A stretch of DNA of 64,000 nucleotides from Planctomycetota bacterium. Lineage in GTDB: Bacteria > Planctomycetota > JAJSAM01 > JAJVHW01. The stretch lies in assembly GCA_021776825.1 (NCBI GenBank), contig JAJFFG010000133.1:34575-98574 (forward strand), given 5' to 3'. The notes beneath the pieces were generated by a model. It saw nothing but the letters and a program-made list of their open reading frames with translations. It ran no database searches and was not told the origin of the DNA. Numbering within the stretch: position 1 is the stretch's first letter; each line of letters starts with the position of its first letter. The position numbers and the translations under genes were made by a program. Shown here piece after piece: positions 16,340 through 24,381 of the stretch.

Positions 16340-17181
16340 CCCGCAACGGCACGCACGGCATCGCGCTCATCGTCGCCCTGGCCGCAGCACTCGTTACCGC
16401 GCTTGTCGGTGCGCGCGACGCCACGGCGGACGAGTTCCTCGTCTTCACCGACGATCGCGCGGCACACAGCGCGTCGCTCTCGCAGGATGCAGCGCAGACG
16501 GTCGTCGACACGGGCGGCGCATTCGCTGCGGACCCGCTGACGGGAAGTGGTTCGTCCGTCACGCGTTCGGGATCGATCGATGGGCGCGCGTACACCTACG
16601 TGCTCTACGACCTGCAGTTCGATACGACGCCGACGGGCACCATCACACCCGGGGTGGTCGGCGGCGACACGGGAGCCCTCAGCAGCGTGTTCGTGGAGTC
16701 GCCAGCCTCGCAAGCTGGAGTCTCCGGTCTCGGATCGTGGGGGCTCGACAGCGGCGCCGTCAGCACGTCACGGCAGAGCGGAGTGCTGCTCGATTTCACG
16801 ACCACGCCTGGGGGCGCCGGGGTCGGCCACGTCGGCCTCGACCTGATCGACTTCGAGACGGGCGGCAACGCACAGCTGCGCCTCTACGCGGCTGGGGTGC
16901 TCGTGTTCAGCACGAACGTCGATCTCGGGGGCAACGGCGGGAACCAGGAGGTGCGCTTCCTCGGCGTCACCGCGAACCTCGCGGAAGGAGGCCAGCGCTT
17001 CGACCAGATGGCCGTGCTGGTGAATTCACCGACGGACCGCTGGGCCGCCGACCGCTTCTCGTTCGGGGTGGCCGCCAACCCGGAGCCCGGCACCTGGGTG
17101 CTCATGACGCTCGGCGTCGGGGTCCTGGTCTTCGCTCGACGCCGCTCGCGAGCTCAGCTGCGCAAGTCGGAGAGGGGGTAG
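16336..17181 (+). CDS. PEP-CTERM sorting domain protein
   Basis: The 281-residue exported protein has an N-terminal signal peptide (IALIVALAAALVTALVGA, cleaved before DEFLVF). A beta-rich body with many Gly, Thr and Ser residues follows. The C-terminal sorting signal is PEPGTWVLMTLGVGVLVFARRRSR: the PEP motif, a hydrophobic helix and a basic tail. Such signals are cut by exosortases and link proteins to envelope polysaccharide export. No exosortase gene is in the window. The body is of the kind seen in all-beta PEP-CTERM proteins of unknown function. It overlaps the TPR gene upstream by 4 bases and overlaps the convergent glycosyltransferase gene tail to tail by 28 bases. Confidence 0.85.
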   Translation: MTRNGTHGIALIVALAAALVTALVGARDATADEFLVFTDDRAAHSASLSQDAAQTVVDTGGAFAADPLTGSGSSVTRSGSIDGRAYTYVLYDLQFDTTPTGTITPGVVGGDTGALSSVFVESPASQAGVSGLGSWGLDSGAVSTSRQSGVLLDFTTTPGGAGVGHVGLDLIDFETGGNAQLRLYAAGVLVFSTNVDLGGNGGNQEVRFLGVTANLAEGGQRFDQMAVLVNSPTDRWAADRFSFGVAANPEPGTWVLMTLGVGVLVFARRRSRAQLRKSERG

Positions 17182-18296
17182 AACGTGTCACGCCACACCA
17201 CCCCACCGCGTACGAGGGTGACCAGGGTCGAACGCCACGTCACGTAGATGAGAACGAGCACCGCGAACGGGAAACCCAGCGCATACCACGGCCGGGTGGT
17301 GCAGGTGCGCGACGTCTCGACGAACAGCGCCGTGATGATGAGCACCGTCAACACGTTGGCGATCTGCGAGGGGCCGCGCGTGACGCCGAGTCCGATGAAC
17401 GGCCACAGGCAGAGCAGCGCCTGCATGAGCGTGGCGCCGATCACAGCGGAGAGGTGGTAGTCGAACGCCGAGAACGCGTTCTTGGTCAGGCCGCGAACGA
17501 CCTCGCCGAGGGACTGATACCACGCGACCCACACGGCGTCCTTGCCGAAGAGCACGTCCTGGCGACCGCCGGCGGACTTCATGAGTCGTCCGAGTCGCAG
17601 GTCGTCGTCGGGCCGCATCGCGATTGGAGCGTGGCCACCGCGCTCGATGTACGCGGCACGACGCACGAGGTTGAACGCCCCGATGCCGAGATGCGCTCGA
17701 CTCTTCGGGTCGCGCGCCTTCCACGGCCGTGTGAACGCGGAGAAGCCGATGGCGAAGACCGGTGCGAACGTCTGCAGGATCGGGCCGGGCATGCGCAGGT
17801 CCGGCATCAACGCGACGTGATCGAGTCGTCCGCGAGCGAGGAACCCGACGGCGCGCGCGAGCGCGTCGGGGGCGAAGTGCACGTCAGCGTCGGTGAAGAG
17901 GACGAGCTCCGTCGTCGCCGACATCGCGCCGGCGTGCAGCGCATGGCACTTACCGAGCCAGCGTGGGGGCAGTTCGGTTACGTGAACGACGCGCAGGCGA
18001 TCGTCAGCCGCGGCCATGCGGTCGAGGATCGCGCCCGTGGCATCCGTGGATCGATCGTTGACCGCGACGACCTCGATCCGCCCGTAGTCCAGGGCGAGCA
18101 CGGAGCGCAGCGCGGCCTCGATATCGCGTTCCTCGTTGCGGGCGGCGATCACGACGGTCACGCCCGGCGAGTCGTCGTCGAGAGGCGCCTCGTCGCGCAC
18201 GAAGCGGATCGTGCGGAGGCCACGAAGCGCGATCAGCGAAGCCACGAGCCACGCGGCGAGCACGGTCACCGACATCCAGAGCGCGATCTGCTCCAC
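17154..18296 (-). CDS. Membrane glycosyltransferase, family 2
   Basis: The 380-residue protein has an N-terminal membrane helix and then a GT-A domain: VTVVIAARNEERDIEAALRSVL (nucleotide-sugar binding), VAVNDRSTDAT, and the DxD motif FTDADVHF. The acceptor-site GIGAFNLVRRAAYIERGGH and MRPDDDLRLGRLMK follow. The C-terminal three helices (LSAVIGATLMQALLCLWPF onward) anchor it in the membrane. The architecture is like HpnB-type and other polyisoprenoid- or lipid-directed GT2 enzymes that use a UDP-sugar at the inner membrane. The acceptor cannot be named. Its 3' end overlaps that of the convergent PEP-CTERM gene, which is compatible with a role in envelope polysaccharide but does not prove one. 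Confidence 0.85.
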   Translation of the reverse strand: MEQIALWMSVTVLAAWLVASLIALRGLRTIRFVRDEAPLDDDSPGVTVVIAARNEERDIEAALRSVLALDYGRIEVVAVNDRSTDATGAILDRMAAADDRLRVVHVTELPPRWLGKCHALHAGAMSATTELVLFTDADVHFAPDALARAVGFLARGRLDHVALMPDLRMPGPILQTFAPVFAIGFSAFTRPWKARDPKSRAHLGIGAFNLVRRAAYIERGGHAPIAMRPDDDLRLGRLMKSAGGRQDVLFGKDAVWVAWYQSLGEVVRGLTKNAFSAFDYHLSAVIGATLMQALLCLWPFIGLGVTRGPSQIANVLTVLIITALFVETSRTCTTRPWYALGFPFAVLVLIYVTWRSTLVTLVRGGVVWRDTFYPLSDLRS

Positions 18297-18376
18297 AGGT
18301 CGAGCGTCACCGCGATGGCGCGGGGCGTGTAGATTCGATCGAGGGGTCGAACGGAGTGTCGAATGGGGGTCGGGAC

Positions 18377-19270
18377 ATGACGAGAGGTCGCTGGCGCCGC
18401 ATGCCGCTGCTCGTGGCGCTCGTGCTGCTCACCTCGTGGGTCGTGGCTCCCGTCGGTCTTCTCGCCAAGGAGGAGAAGAAGCGGCACCGCGACCAGGGCA
18501 GCACCGGTGCGGGTCCCGGATCCGACCAGGCGAAGGATCGGAAGGACAAGCGCGACGACGAGAAGGACAGCGCGGAGGAGCCCGTCGAGCTCACGCTTGT
18601 CATGTTGCAGCGTCTGCTCGGCTCGAAGAAGTCCGAGGACGTCAAGAAGGCGTTTGCGGGACTTCGGCGCCGCCGCGACGCCGACGCCCGCCGACTGCTG
18701 ACCGACTTCGCCAAGTCGAAGCGTCGCCCGAAGCTGCGCGCCGGAGCACTGCTCGCCCTCGGCTGGCCCGGCAACCGCAAGTCGGTTGAGTTCCTCTCCG
18801 GCAAGTACGGGGTGCTCTCGTCGAGCAACGAGGTGGCCGCAGCCGCGTGCCGCACGCTCGGCAATGTCGGTGATCCCGCGGCGATCGAGATCCTGCTCAC
18901 GGCCGTCCGGCGACCGGCCCCCGAGGTCGCGGCCGGCGCGGTCGAGGGTCTCGCGACCCTGGCCCCGAAGGACACGCGCGTGCACGAGGTCCTCACGATG
19001 TTCGAAGAGCACGAGGACGCCGCGCTCCGCGCCTCGGTCGCACGCGCACTCGCCGAGCTCGACGACGCGAAGTCCCTCGCACGACTGCGCGCCTACGCCG
19101 CCACCGACGCGTCACCGGCCGTCCGCGCCGCCGCATGCACCTCGCTCGGCGATCGCGGCGACATCACCGCCATCGGCGACCTCGAACGCCTCCGCACCGA
19201 GGACGAGGACAAGTCCGTTCGCGCGGCCGCGTTCGCCGCCCTGACGAAGATCGCCGACGCCGACGAGTAG
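18377..19270 (+). CDS. Exported HEAT-repeat protein
   Basis: The 297-residue protein starts with a signal peptide or anchor (MPLLVALVLLTSWVVAPVGLLA). A highly charged Lys/Asp/Glu linker follows, then about six HEAT/PBS-lyase-like repeats of ~30 residues: KLRAGALLALGWPGNRKSVEF, EVAAAACRTLGNVGDPAAIE, ASVARALAELDDAKSLARL, AVRAAACTSLGDRGDITAIG and SVRAAAFAALTKIAD. These repeats form protein-binding solenoids. The ATG at 18377 puts the signal first; a GTG 21 bases upstream in the same frame is a less likely alternative. It converges with the gene at 19278 with only 7 bases between them. Confidence 0.82.
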   Translation: MTRGRWRRMPLLVALVLLTSWVVAPVGLLAKEEKKRHRDQGSTGAGPGSDQAKDRKDKRDDEKDSAEEPVELTLVMLQRLLGSKKSEDVKKAFAGLRRRRDADARRLLTDFAKSKRRPKLRAGALLALGWPGNRKSVEFLSGKYGVLSSSNEVAAAACRTLGNVGDPAAIEILLTAVRRPAPEVAAGAVEGLATLAPKDTRVHEVLTMFEEHEDAALRASVARALAELDDAKSLARLRAYAATDASPAVRAAACTSLGDRGDITAIGDLERLRTEDEDKSVRAAAFAALTKIADADE

Positions 19271-19277
19271 GGCGTGA

Positions 19278-19697
19278 TCACTCGGGCTGCGCGTGGAGTT
19301 CCAAGAAGCGGCGCGCCTCCGCTCGGACGTCGGGCGCCACGTCCGGCTGCGCCGCGACGTCCGCGAGGAGTGTCAGGAGCTCGGCGCGGACGCGGTGCTC
19401 CTCCCGCCCGTTCAGGAGTCGGTTGACCATGCACAGGGTGTGCGTCGTCGCCCGACGCCGGACCGACGCACGTAGATGGCCGCAGTAGCGCGGGTAGGCG
19501 CGCTCGAGGAAGTGGACGAGCGGACCTGGCGCACCGAGGTCCGAAGCCGCGTTTCGCTCGAAGAAGCGGAACGACTCCTCGAACGTACGATCGTCAGCCT
19601 CGGTGGCATCGGCGTCGTCCAGCAGATCCCACAGGAACTCCGTGTAGTCATCGAGTCCGTAGGGCGCGTTTCGAAGGCTCTTGGCGATGGCGGCCAT
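19278..19697 (-). CDS. Hypothetical helical protein
   Basis: The 139-residue protein is predicted to be mostly helical and acidic, without a signal peptide or membrane segment. Recurring features are FEESFRFFERNAASDLGAPG, LVHFLERAYPRYCGHLRASV and AELLTLLADVAAQPDVAPDVRAEARRFLELH, which look like degenerate HEAT-type helices. I do not recognise a family. Codon use is like its neighbours (strong GC at third positions), which supports coding. It lies tail to tail with the HEAT-repeat gene and head to head, 201 bases away, with the kinase gene at 19899. Confidence 0.55.
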   Translation of the reverse strand: MAAIAKSLRNAPYGLDDYTEFLWDLLDDADATEADDRTFEESFRFFERNAASDLGAPGPLVHFLERAYPRYCGHLRASVRRRATTHTLCMVNRLLNGREEHRVRAELLTLLADVAAQPDVAPDVRAEARRFLELHAQPE

Positions 19698-19846
19698 GTC
19701 CGCGCAACGGTACCAGACACCGGACGCTCGCTGTGGCGAGGCCAGTGAGCCTGCGTTGGGTCCTGCGCACGGGGGAGCTACTCCCTCTGGAGCCGTGCGG
19801 GCCGGCCACTCGCAGCCTCGTTCGCGAGAAACCTGCGCTCATCGCC

Positions 19847-19853
19847 GTAACCT
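19847..19853 (+). promoter_or_regulatory. GTAACCT box upstream of the second kinase gene
   Basis: GTAACCT occurs 46 bases before the kinase ATG at 19899, on the coding strand. Unlike the other sites it has no CGTC at 13-15 bases; CTATC is found instead. It is listed because the paralogous kinase operon at 10684 has the same box at a similar distance. It is weak by itself. Confidence 0.3.
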
Positions 19854-19898
19854 GCGTCGCGTTCTCCTCTATCCGCTTGTGAACGGAGGAGACGCGCC

Positions 19899-21602
19899 AT
19901 GCCCGACCCCACACCTGCTTCCGACGACCGCCCCGCCGGACTCGACCCCGAGGGGCTGCTCGCCGCCGGGCTCGATGACGCTTCAGTCGGTGCCGCGGAC
20001 ATCGCCGAGCACTTCCCGCAGTACGAGATCCAGGGATTGCTCGGCGAGGGTGGGATGGGCGTCGTCTACCGCGCGCGGCACCGAGATCTCGACCGGGTCG
20101 TCGCGCTCAAGGTGCTGCCACCTGGCGTCGATCGGCGGCCGGGATTCGCGGAGCGCTTCCGGCGTGAGGCTCGCGCCTTGGCGCGCCTCGAGCATCCCAA
20201 CATCGTGCGGGTCTACGACTTCGGCGAGACCGAGGGGCTCTACTTCCTGGCGCTCGAGCACGTCGACGGCGTGACCCTGCGCGATCTGATCCGCGACGGA
20301 GAGATGGAGGCGCGCGAGGCGCTGTCGATCGTGCCGCAGATCTGCGATGCGATCCAGTACGCCCACGATCAGGGGATCGTGCACCGCGACATCAAGCCGG
20401 AGAACGTCCTCGTCTCGAAGGGGGGCACGGTCAAGCTGGCCGACTTCGGACTGGCAAAGCTGATCGACCCGGATGCCGCCGATCCCACGCTCACGCGGCA
20501 GGGCCAGGTCATGGGGACACTCCACTACATGGCGCCCGAGCAGCTCGAGACGCCGAACGACGTCGACCATCGCGCGGACATCTACTCCCTGGGCGTCGTC
20601 TTCTACGAGATGCTCACCGGCGAGCTCCCGCTCGGTCGCTTCGATGCGCCTTCGCAGCGGGTCGAGGTGGATGTGCGTCTCGACGCCGTCGTGCTCCGCG
20701 CACTCGAGAAGCAGCGCGACCGGCGCTACCAACGCGCGGAGCACGTGAAGACCGCCGTGCATGATCTCGAGTCGGCGCCCGCGCCGGTTCCGGCGCAGCG
20801 CCGCGGAGACGCGCCGCGAGACTCCGCGTTCTGCTCGATGGCCGCATGGAGCCTCACGTTCGGGCTGATCGCGCTGGTCCTGCTCCTCGCGTCGTGGGTC
20901 GTCGTGCTGTTCGACCCCACGTGGCAGGGCATCGGCATCGCTGGGAACTGCCATCTCTGGGCCCTCGTGACCGCGGTCATCGGACTTGTGCTCGGCGGTG
21001 TGGCCTGGCTGCGCATCGCGCTCGGTCGCGGCGCGCTCACCGGCGTGCGCATCGCGGCGTGGGGCACACTGGGTCCGCTCGTGCTCGGGCCGCTGCTGTC
21101 ATTCGTCGGCCACGTCTACGTCCTGGCTCCAGCGCACGGAGACCTGTTCGCGCGGGCGCAGCAGGTGACTCAAGGGCAGAGGCACATCAGCCCGCCCGAG
21201 GGCATCCAGCTCGTCTCGGAAGTCAGCCGACTGTGGCGTCTCGGGCGCGACCAGGCGCGTCACCCGGCGGACCTCAGCGGCCTGGAGAGCGTCTACTCCG
21301 CCGCCGACGCCCGATCGATCCGCGATCTCACCGACGAGCAGCGGGAACGGCTCCGACAGCGGCGCGACCTCGGTGTGCCGCTCCTCGACCTCTCGCAGCT
21401 GCACGAGCCGCCCGAGTCCTATCGACGCATCCATCGCATCACGCTCGACAGCCGCGGCGACCGCGGCGTGGTGGAGATCCTCGCCAACAACTGGGGTGTC
21501 TCCTTCCCGATCGTCCGGACGGAGCATGGCTGGCGCTTCCACGTTGGAACTGTGTCCGAGGTACGCATCGCCGATCCGGCCCTGCGCGGCGGAGGCCGAT
21601 GA
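19899..21602 (+). CDS. Membrane-bound Hanks-type serine/threonine protein kinase
   Basis: The 567-residue protein has a full kinase domain: GEGGMGVVYRA (49-59), K71 in VALKVL, HRDIKPENV, DFGLAKL and YMAPEQ. The domain ends near residue 310. At least three hydrophobic helices follow (FGLIALVLLLASWVVVLF, LWALVTAVIGLVLGGVAWL, LGPLVLGPLLSFVGHVYVL). A ~180-residue C-terminal domain comes last, which would lie outside the membrane and could sense a signal. It is the paralog of the kinase at 9242-10684 (same HFP...I.G.LG.GGMGVVYRAR start and same IVPQICDA.QYAHDQG segment) but lacks the zinc ribbon and has a longer sensor part. It overlaps the sigma gene downstream as ATGA. Confidence 0.93.
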   Translation: MPDPTPASDDRPAGLDPEGLLAAGLDDASVGAADIAEHFPQYEIQGLLGEGGMGVVYRARHRDLDRVVALKVLPPGVDRRPGFAERFRREARALARLEHPNIVRVYDFGETEGLYFLALEHVDGVTLRDLIRDGEMEAREALSIVPQICDAIQYAHDQGIVHRDIKPENVLVSKGGTVKLADFGLAKLIDPDAADPTLTRQGQVMGTLHYMAPEQLETPNDVDHRADIYSLGVVFYEMLTGELPLGRFDAPSQRVEVDVRLDAVVLRALEKQRDRRYQRAEHVKTAVHDLESAPAPVPAQRRGDAPRDSAFCSMAAWSLTFGLIALVLLLASWVVVLFDPTWQGIGIAGNCHLWALVTAVIGLVLGGVAWLRIALGRGALTGVRIAAWGTLGPLVLGPLLSFVGHVYVLAPAHGDLFARAQQVTQGQRHISPPEGIQLVSEVSRLWRLGRDQARHPADLSGLESVYSAADARSIRDLTDEQRERLRQRRDLGVPLLDLSQLHEPPESYRRIHRITLDSRGDRGVVEILANNWGVSFPIVRTEHGWRFHVGTVSEVRIADPALRGGGR

Positions 21603-22366
21603 GCACGCCACACGGTCCACAACCACGTGGGCGCAGTCGTCAGCGCTTCGGGACAACCCACCGATTCGGGACCACACAGTGGAGCGTGGTGCTCGCAGCC
21701 GGCGGCTCCGACACCGGCATCGCACGGCCGGCGCTCGCGACGCTCTGCGAGGTGTACTGGTATCCGCTCTACGCGTACTCGCGCCGGCGCGGCAGCGAGG
21801 CGGACGAGGCCGCCGATCTCGTCCAGGGCTTCTTCACAGAGCTGATCGAGAAGAGCGCCATCGCGGCGGCCGATCCGGAGCGCGGACGGTTCCGCGGGTT
21901 CCTCGTCACGTCGTTCCGCCGCTTCGTCTCACGGCAGCAAGAGCACGACTCTGCCGCGAAGCGCGGGGGCGGCGTGGCGGTGCTCTCACTCGACTTCGCT
22001 CACGGCGAGCAGCGCTACGCCCGCGAGCCCGCCGACACGTCGACACCGGAGCGCATCTACGAACGCCGATGGGCATTGACCATCCTCGAGACCGTGATCG
22101 TCCGGCTGCAGGACGAGGTCGTCCGCGGCGGCCGTGCGGAGCTCTTCGACTCGCTCAAGTGCTACCTCGACGGCTCGACGCCGGTGCCGGCGTACGCCGA
22201 TGTCGCGGAGCGGCTCGGCATGACGGTCGGGGCGGTGAAGGTCTCCGTGCATCGCCTGCGCCGTCGGTATCGCGATCTCCTGCGCGCGACCGTCGCCGAC
22301 ACGCTGACCGACCCCGCCGCAGTGGACGAGGAACTGCGGCACCTGCTCGAAGCGGTTCGGGGGTAG
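21599..22366 (+). CDS. ECF-type RNA polymerase sigma factor (kinase-linked planctomycete type)
   Basis: The 255-residue protein carries the same TTQWSVVLAAGG signature as the sigma factor at 8521. Region 2 shows VYWYPLYAYSRRRGSEADEAADLVQGFFTELIEK, and region 4 is ADVAERLGMTVGAVKVSVHRLRRRYRDLLRATVADTL. A short duplication is visible at the N terminus: RFGTTH is immediately followed by RFGTTQ, an 18-bp tandem repeat that adds six residues before the conserved core. The ATG overlaps the kinase stop codon (ATGA), so both proteins are made together and the kinase probably controls sigma activity. The gene converges with imuA across a 362-base repeat-rich gap. Confidence 0.88.
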   Translation: MSTPHGPQPRGRSRQRFGTTHRFGTTQWSVVLAAGGSDTGIARPALATLCEVYWYPLYAYSRRRGSEADEAADLVQGFFTELIEKSAIAAADPERGRFRGFLVTSFRRFVSRQQEHDSAAKRGGGVAVLSLDFAHGEQRYAREPADTSTPERIYERRWALTILETVIVRLQDEVVRGGRAELFDSLKCYLDGSTPVPAYADVAERLGMTVGAVKVSVHRLRRRYRDLLRATVADTLTDPAAVDEELRHLLEAVRG

Positions 22367-22728
22367 GGGGGGGCACTGGGTCCGCAACGCACGCTCCCCT
22401 CCACGGGCCATCGTGCCGACGGAGCACTCGATGATCCCCGTAGGGGTGGAGCCCCTGCTCCACCCCGCCGACGCGCGTCGCTCGGACCTTGGGGGCGGAC
22501 GGCGGTCAGCGAACGACGCCGGTGGAGCGGACGGCCACGGGCGATCCACGTTGACACCCTCGTCCGTTGGCCGACCGCATCGCCAACCTCGCCCGCCAAG
22601 CGCCACCGGAACCGAGTCGCCCGAGCCACCCCGGCGGGCGGGGCGGGCCAGGGGGCCCGCCCCTACGGCCTCCTGAACATGCGGCACCACTGGATCCGGC
22701 AAACCGCCCGCAGGGGCGGAACCGTCTC
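22367..22728. repeat. Repeat-rich convergent gap with two inverted REP-like hairpins
   Basis: There is no coding frame with support here. At 22443-22466 GGGGTGGAGC, CCCT, GCTCCACCCC forms a perfect 10-bp stem. At 22640-22663 GGGGCGGGCC, AGGG, GGCCCGCCCC forms another. Read in opposite directions both have the layout GTAGGGG(Y)GG..CCCCTG..CC(R)CCCC, so they are inverted copies of one hairpin family ~200 bp apart. A GC-rich third hairpin-like stretch lies near 22735-22760 inside the end of imuA. Such hairpins between convergent genes may end transcription from both sides. Confidence 0.65.
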
Positions 22729-23496
22729 TCACTGGGGCCGCCCCTCCCGCGGGGGCCGCAGCAACGCCTCGACACCCTCCGGCGAACGACAGGGGATGAC
22801 GTGCGTCCAGCGGCCCGGGCGGCGGCGGTCCCGGATCACCTCGGCCTCGATCACATAGTGAGCCGAGGGCTGATCCACACGCCGCCGCCGGGCCACCGCG
22901 CGGAGTGAAACGAGGGCACCGAGCGAGGGGGCCTCGTCGGGTTTGGCGGTGAGACAGACGGCCGCGGCCTCGTGCTCGCGACAGAGCGCCGCCAGCCGAT
23001 TGAGCAGCGCTGGCGCCATGCGTGCCCGTGCTCCGTCGTCGACGAGATCGAGTACCACGAGTCCGAAGGCCCCCGACCGAACGAGCCGCTCGGCGAGCCG
23101 CGGCACGTCGCGCGGACCTCCTGCCCGCACGACCGCCAACGCCCCGAGATCCACTCCGGCGCGCTCAGCATCGGGTGGGAAGAGCGTCGCGCCGCCCGGC
23201 GTGACCCACGCGGTGGTCTCGCCCATCTGCTGCGCATCCCGCACGAGCGCCACGGCGAGCGAGAGCCCCGCTGACGCCCCCGCGGCCGACGAGATCTCGG
23301 CCAACCGTCCCGCGAGTTCGGCCTGCCCTAACCGAACAGAGCCGCCGCTCGGCCCACGCCCGATGCCATCCCGCCCGATGCCATCCCGCCCGATGCCATG
23401 CGCCCCCCGGACGACGCCCGGGATACCCCCCGGCTTCCCACCTGGCTTCCCACCTGGAATCCCACCTGGGCGGCGGGGCTCCCTCTCGTGGGGCAT
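22729..23496 (-). CDS. imuA: ImuA-like RecA-related protein of the SOS mutasome
   Basis: The 255-residue protein occupies the imuA place directly behind lexA. It has the ImuA/SulA-like RecA-fold pattern: ISSAAGASAGLSLAVALVRDAQQMGETTAWVTPGG (ligand-loop region without a strict Walker A), FGLVVLDLVDDGARARMAPALLNRLAALCREHEAAAVCLTAKPDE, and a C terminus with YVIEAEVIRDRRRPGRW. ImuA recruits the ImuB-DnaE2 polymerase to damaged DNA. The first ~55 residues are low complexity, encoded by 12- and 15-bp tandem repeats (GGKPGGKPGG, RDGIGRDGIGRDGIG). The ATG at 23496 is separated from the lexA stop by one base. Confidence 0.78.
   Translation of the reverse strand: MPHEREPRRPGGIPGGKPGGKPGGIPGVVRGAHGIGRDGIGRDGIGRGPSGGSVRLGQAELAGRLAEISSAAGASAGLSLAVALVRDAQQMGETTAWVTPGGATLFPPDAERAGVDLGALAVVRAGGPRDVPRLAERLVRSGAFGLVVLDLVDDGARARMAPALLNRLAALCREHEAAAVCLTAKPDEAPSLGALVSLRAVARRRRVDQPSAHYVIEAEVIRDRRRPGRWTHVIPCRSPEGVEALLRPPREGRPQ
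23361..23472. repeat. 12-bp and 15-bp tandem repeats in the start of imuA
   Basis: CGATGCCATCCCGCC is repeated almost three times from 23361 to 23400. TGGCTTCCCACC-type 12-bp units fill 23430-23472. Both unit lengths are multiples of three, so changes in copy number would keep the imuA frame and only lengthen or shorten its N-terminal linker. Confidence 0.75.
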
Positions 23497-23497
23497 C

Positions 23498-24259
23498 TCA
23501 GTTCCCGGGCGATGCGTCGAGGGTGCGCCGCACCTCGACGACGCGACCGAGCAGCCGCAGATCGGCGGGATCGGGGGTGATCGTCGCGAAGTCGGGGTTC
23601 GCCGGAACGAGGGCCACTCCGCGCTGACCGGATCCATACTGCCCCGATCCGGGCTGTCCTGATCCGGGCTGTCCTGATCCGTGCGGCCCCGATCCGTCTT
23701 GATCCGATCCGTCTTGATCCGGGCTGTCTTGCCCTGAGCCGCGTCGCTCCGGGCCGGTGAAGCGCAGGGTCTTGACCGTGGCCTCGTCGCCCACGAACGC
23801 CACGACCACATCGCCCGAGCGGGGGGTGACGTCGCGGCGCACGATCACGACATCGCCCTCGAGGATGCCCGCATCGCGCATGCTGTCGCCCGAGACACGC
23901 AGCGCGAGGAGTTCGCCCGGCGCGCCCGCCGACGCCCCCGCGACGGCCACATAGCCGTCCGGCTCCTCGATGGCGGCCGTCAGACCACCCGCCTGGACCC
24001 GGCCGAGCAGCGGCACGAGCGCAGGCGCCCCCCCGCCCGGCGCATCGAACGGGAGTCGATAGCCCCGCGCCTTGCCGGAGTCCTTCTCGAGCCTCCCGTC
24101 CGCGACGAGTCGCTCGAGATGCACCCGCGCCGACTCGACGGCCTTGAGCCCCACGGCCCGCTGCACCTCCCGCACGGTCGGGGGCCGCCCCGCCAGGAGC
24201 CGCTCCCGCACGAAGAGGTAGATCCGCTCGCGTGTCGCACCGCGCGCACCAGGACTCAT
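23498..24259 (-). CDS. lexA: LexA-type SOS repressor with a repeat insertion
   Basis: The 253-residue protein has an N-terminal winged helix (ERIYLFVRERLLAGRPPTVREVQRAVGLKAVESARVHLERLVADGRL) and a C-terminal S24 protease domain. The self-cleavage site is A90-G91 (VQAGG), the nucleophile is S126 in GDSMRDAGILEGD, and the base is K163 in EATVKTLR. It should repress SOS genes until RecA filaments trigger cleavage. It is longer than usual (~200-230) because ~40 residues of GSGQP/GSDQD pentapeptides (174-213) lie between the lysine strand and VALVPANPDF. The ATG at 24259 is chosen over upstream ones because it directly precedes the winged helix and leaves the palindromic operators upstream. Confidence 0.88.
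   Translation of the reverse strand: MSPGARGATRERIYLFVRERLLAGRPPTVREVQRAVGLKAVESARVHLERLVADGRLEKDSGKARGYRLPFDAPGGGAPALVPLLGRVQAGGLTAAIEEPDGYVAVAGASAGAPGELLALRVSGDSMRDAGILEGDVVIVRRDVTPRSGDVVVAFVGDEATVKTLRFTGPERRGSGQDSPDQDGSDQDGSGPHGSGQPGSGQPGSGQYGSGQRGVALVPANPDFATITPDPADLRLLGRVVEVRRTLDASPGN
23621..23740. repeat. 15-bp tandem repeat inside lexA
   Basis: Units of the type GGGCTGTCCTGATCC repeat about seven to eight times with variation. They encode pentapeptides such as GSGQP, GSDQD and GSGQY on the minus strand. The unit is a multiple of three, so copy-number change keeps the lexA frame. The array falls between the catalytic lysine and the last strands of the protease domain. Confidence 0.85.
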
Positions 24260-24292
24260 CGCCGCATCCTCCGAGACCGCACCAGAAAACCG

Positions 24293-24352
24293 GACATTCG
24301 TCCGTATGTCAACGAGCATCGCTGCTGGGGTCATGCTATACAGACGTATGTC
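24293..24352. promoter_or_regulatory. Candidate LexA operators between lexA and imuB
   Basis: Two related sites lie in the divergent lexA/imuB promoter region. GACATTCGTCCGTATGTC at 24293-24310 is a palindrome with 7 of 9 paired positions (GACAT.CG..CG.ATGTC). CTATACAGACGTATGTC at 24336-24352 shares the right half CGTATGTC but has a poorer left half. They are 42 bases apart, about four helix turns. Their place before two SOS genes suggests LexA binding. The LexA box of this lineage is not known to me. Confidence 0.5.
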
Positions 24353-24381
24353 CGCAAGTTGCGGGCGGAGGCGCGCGACAG

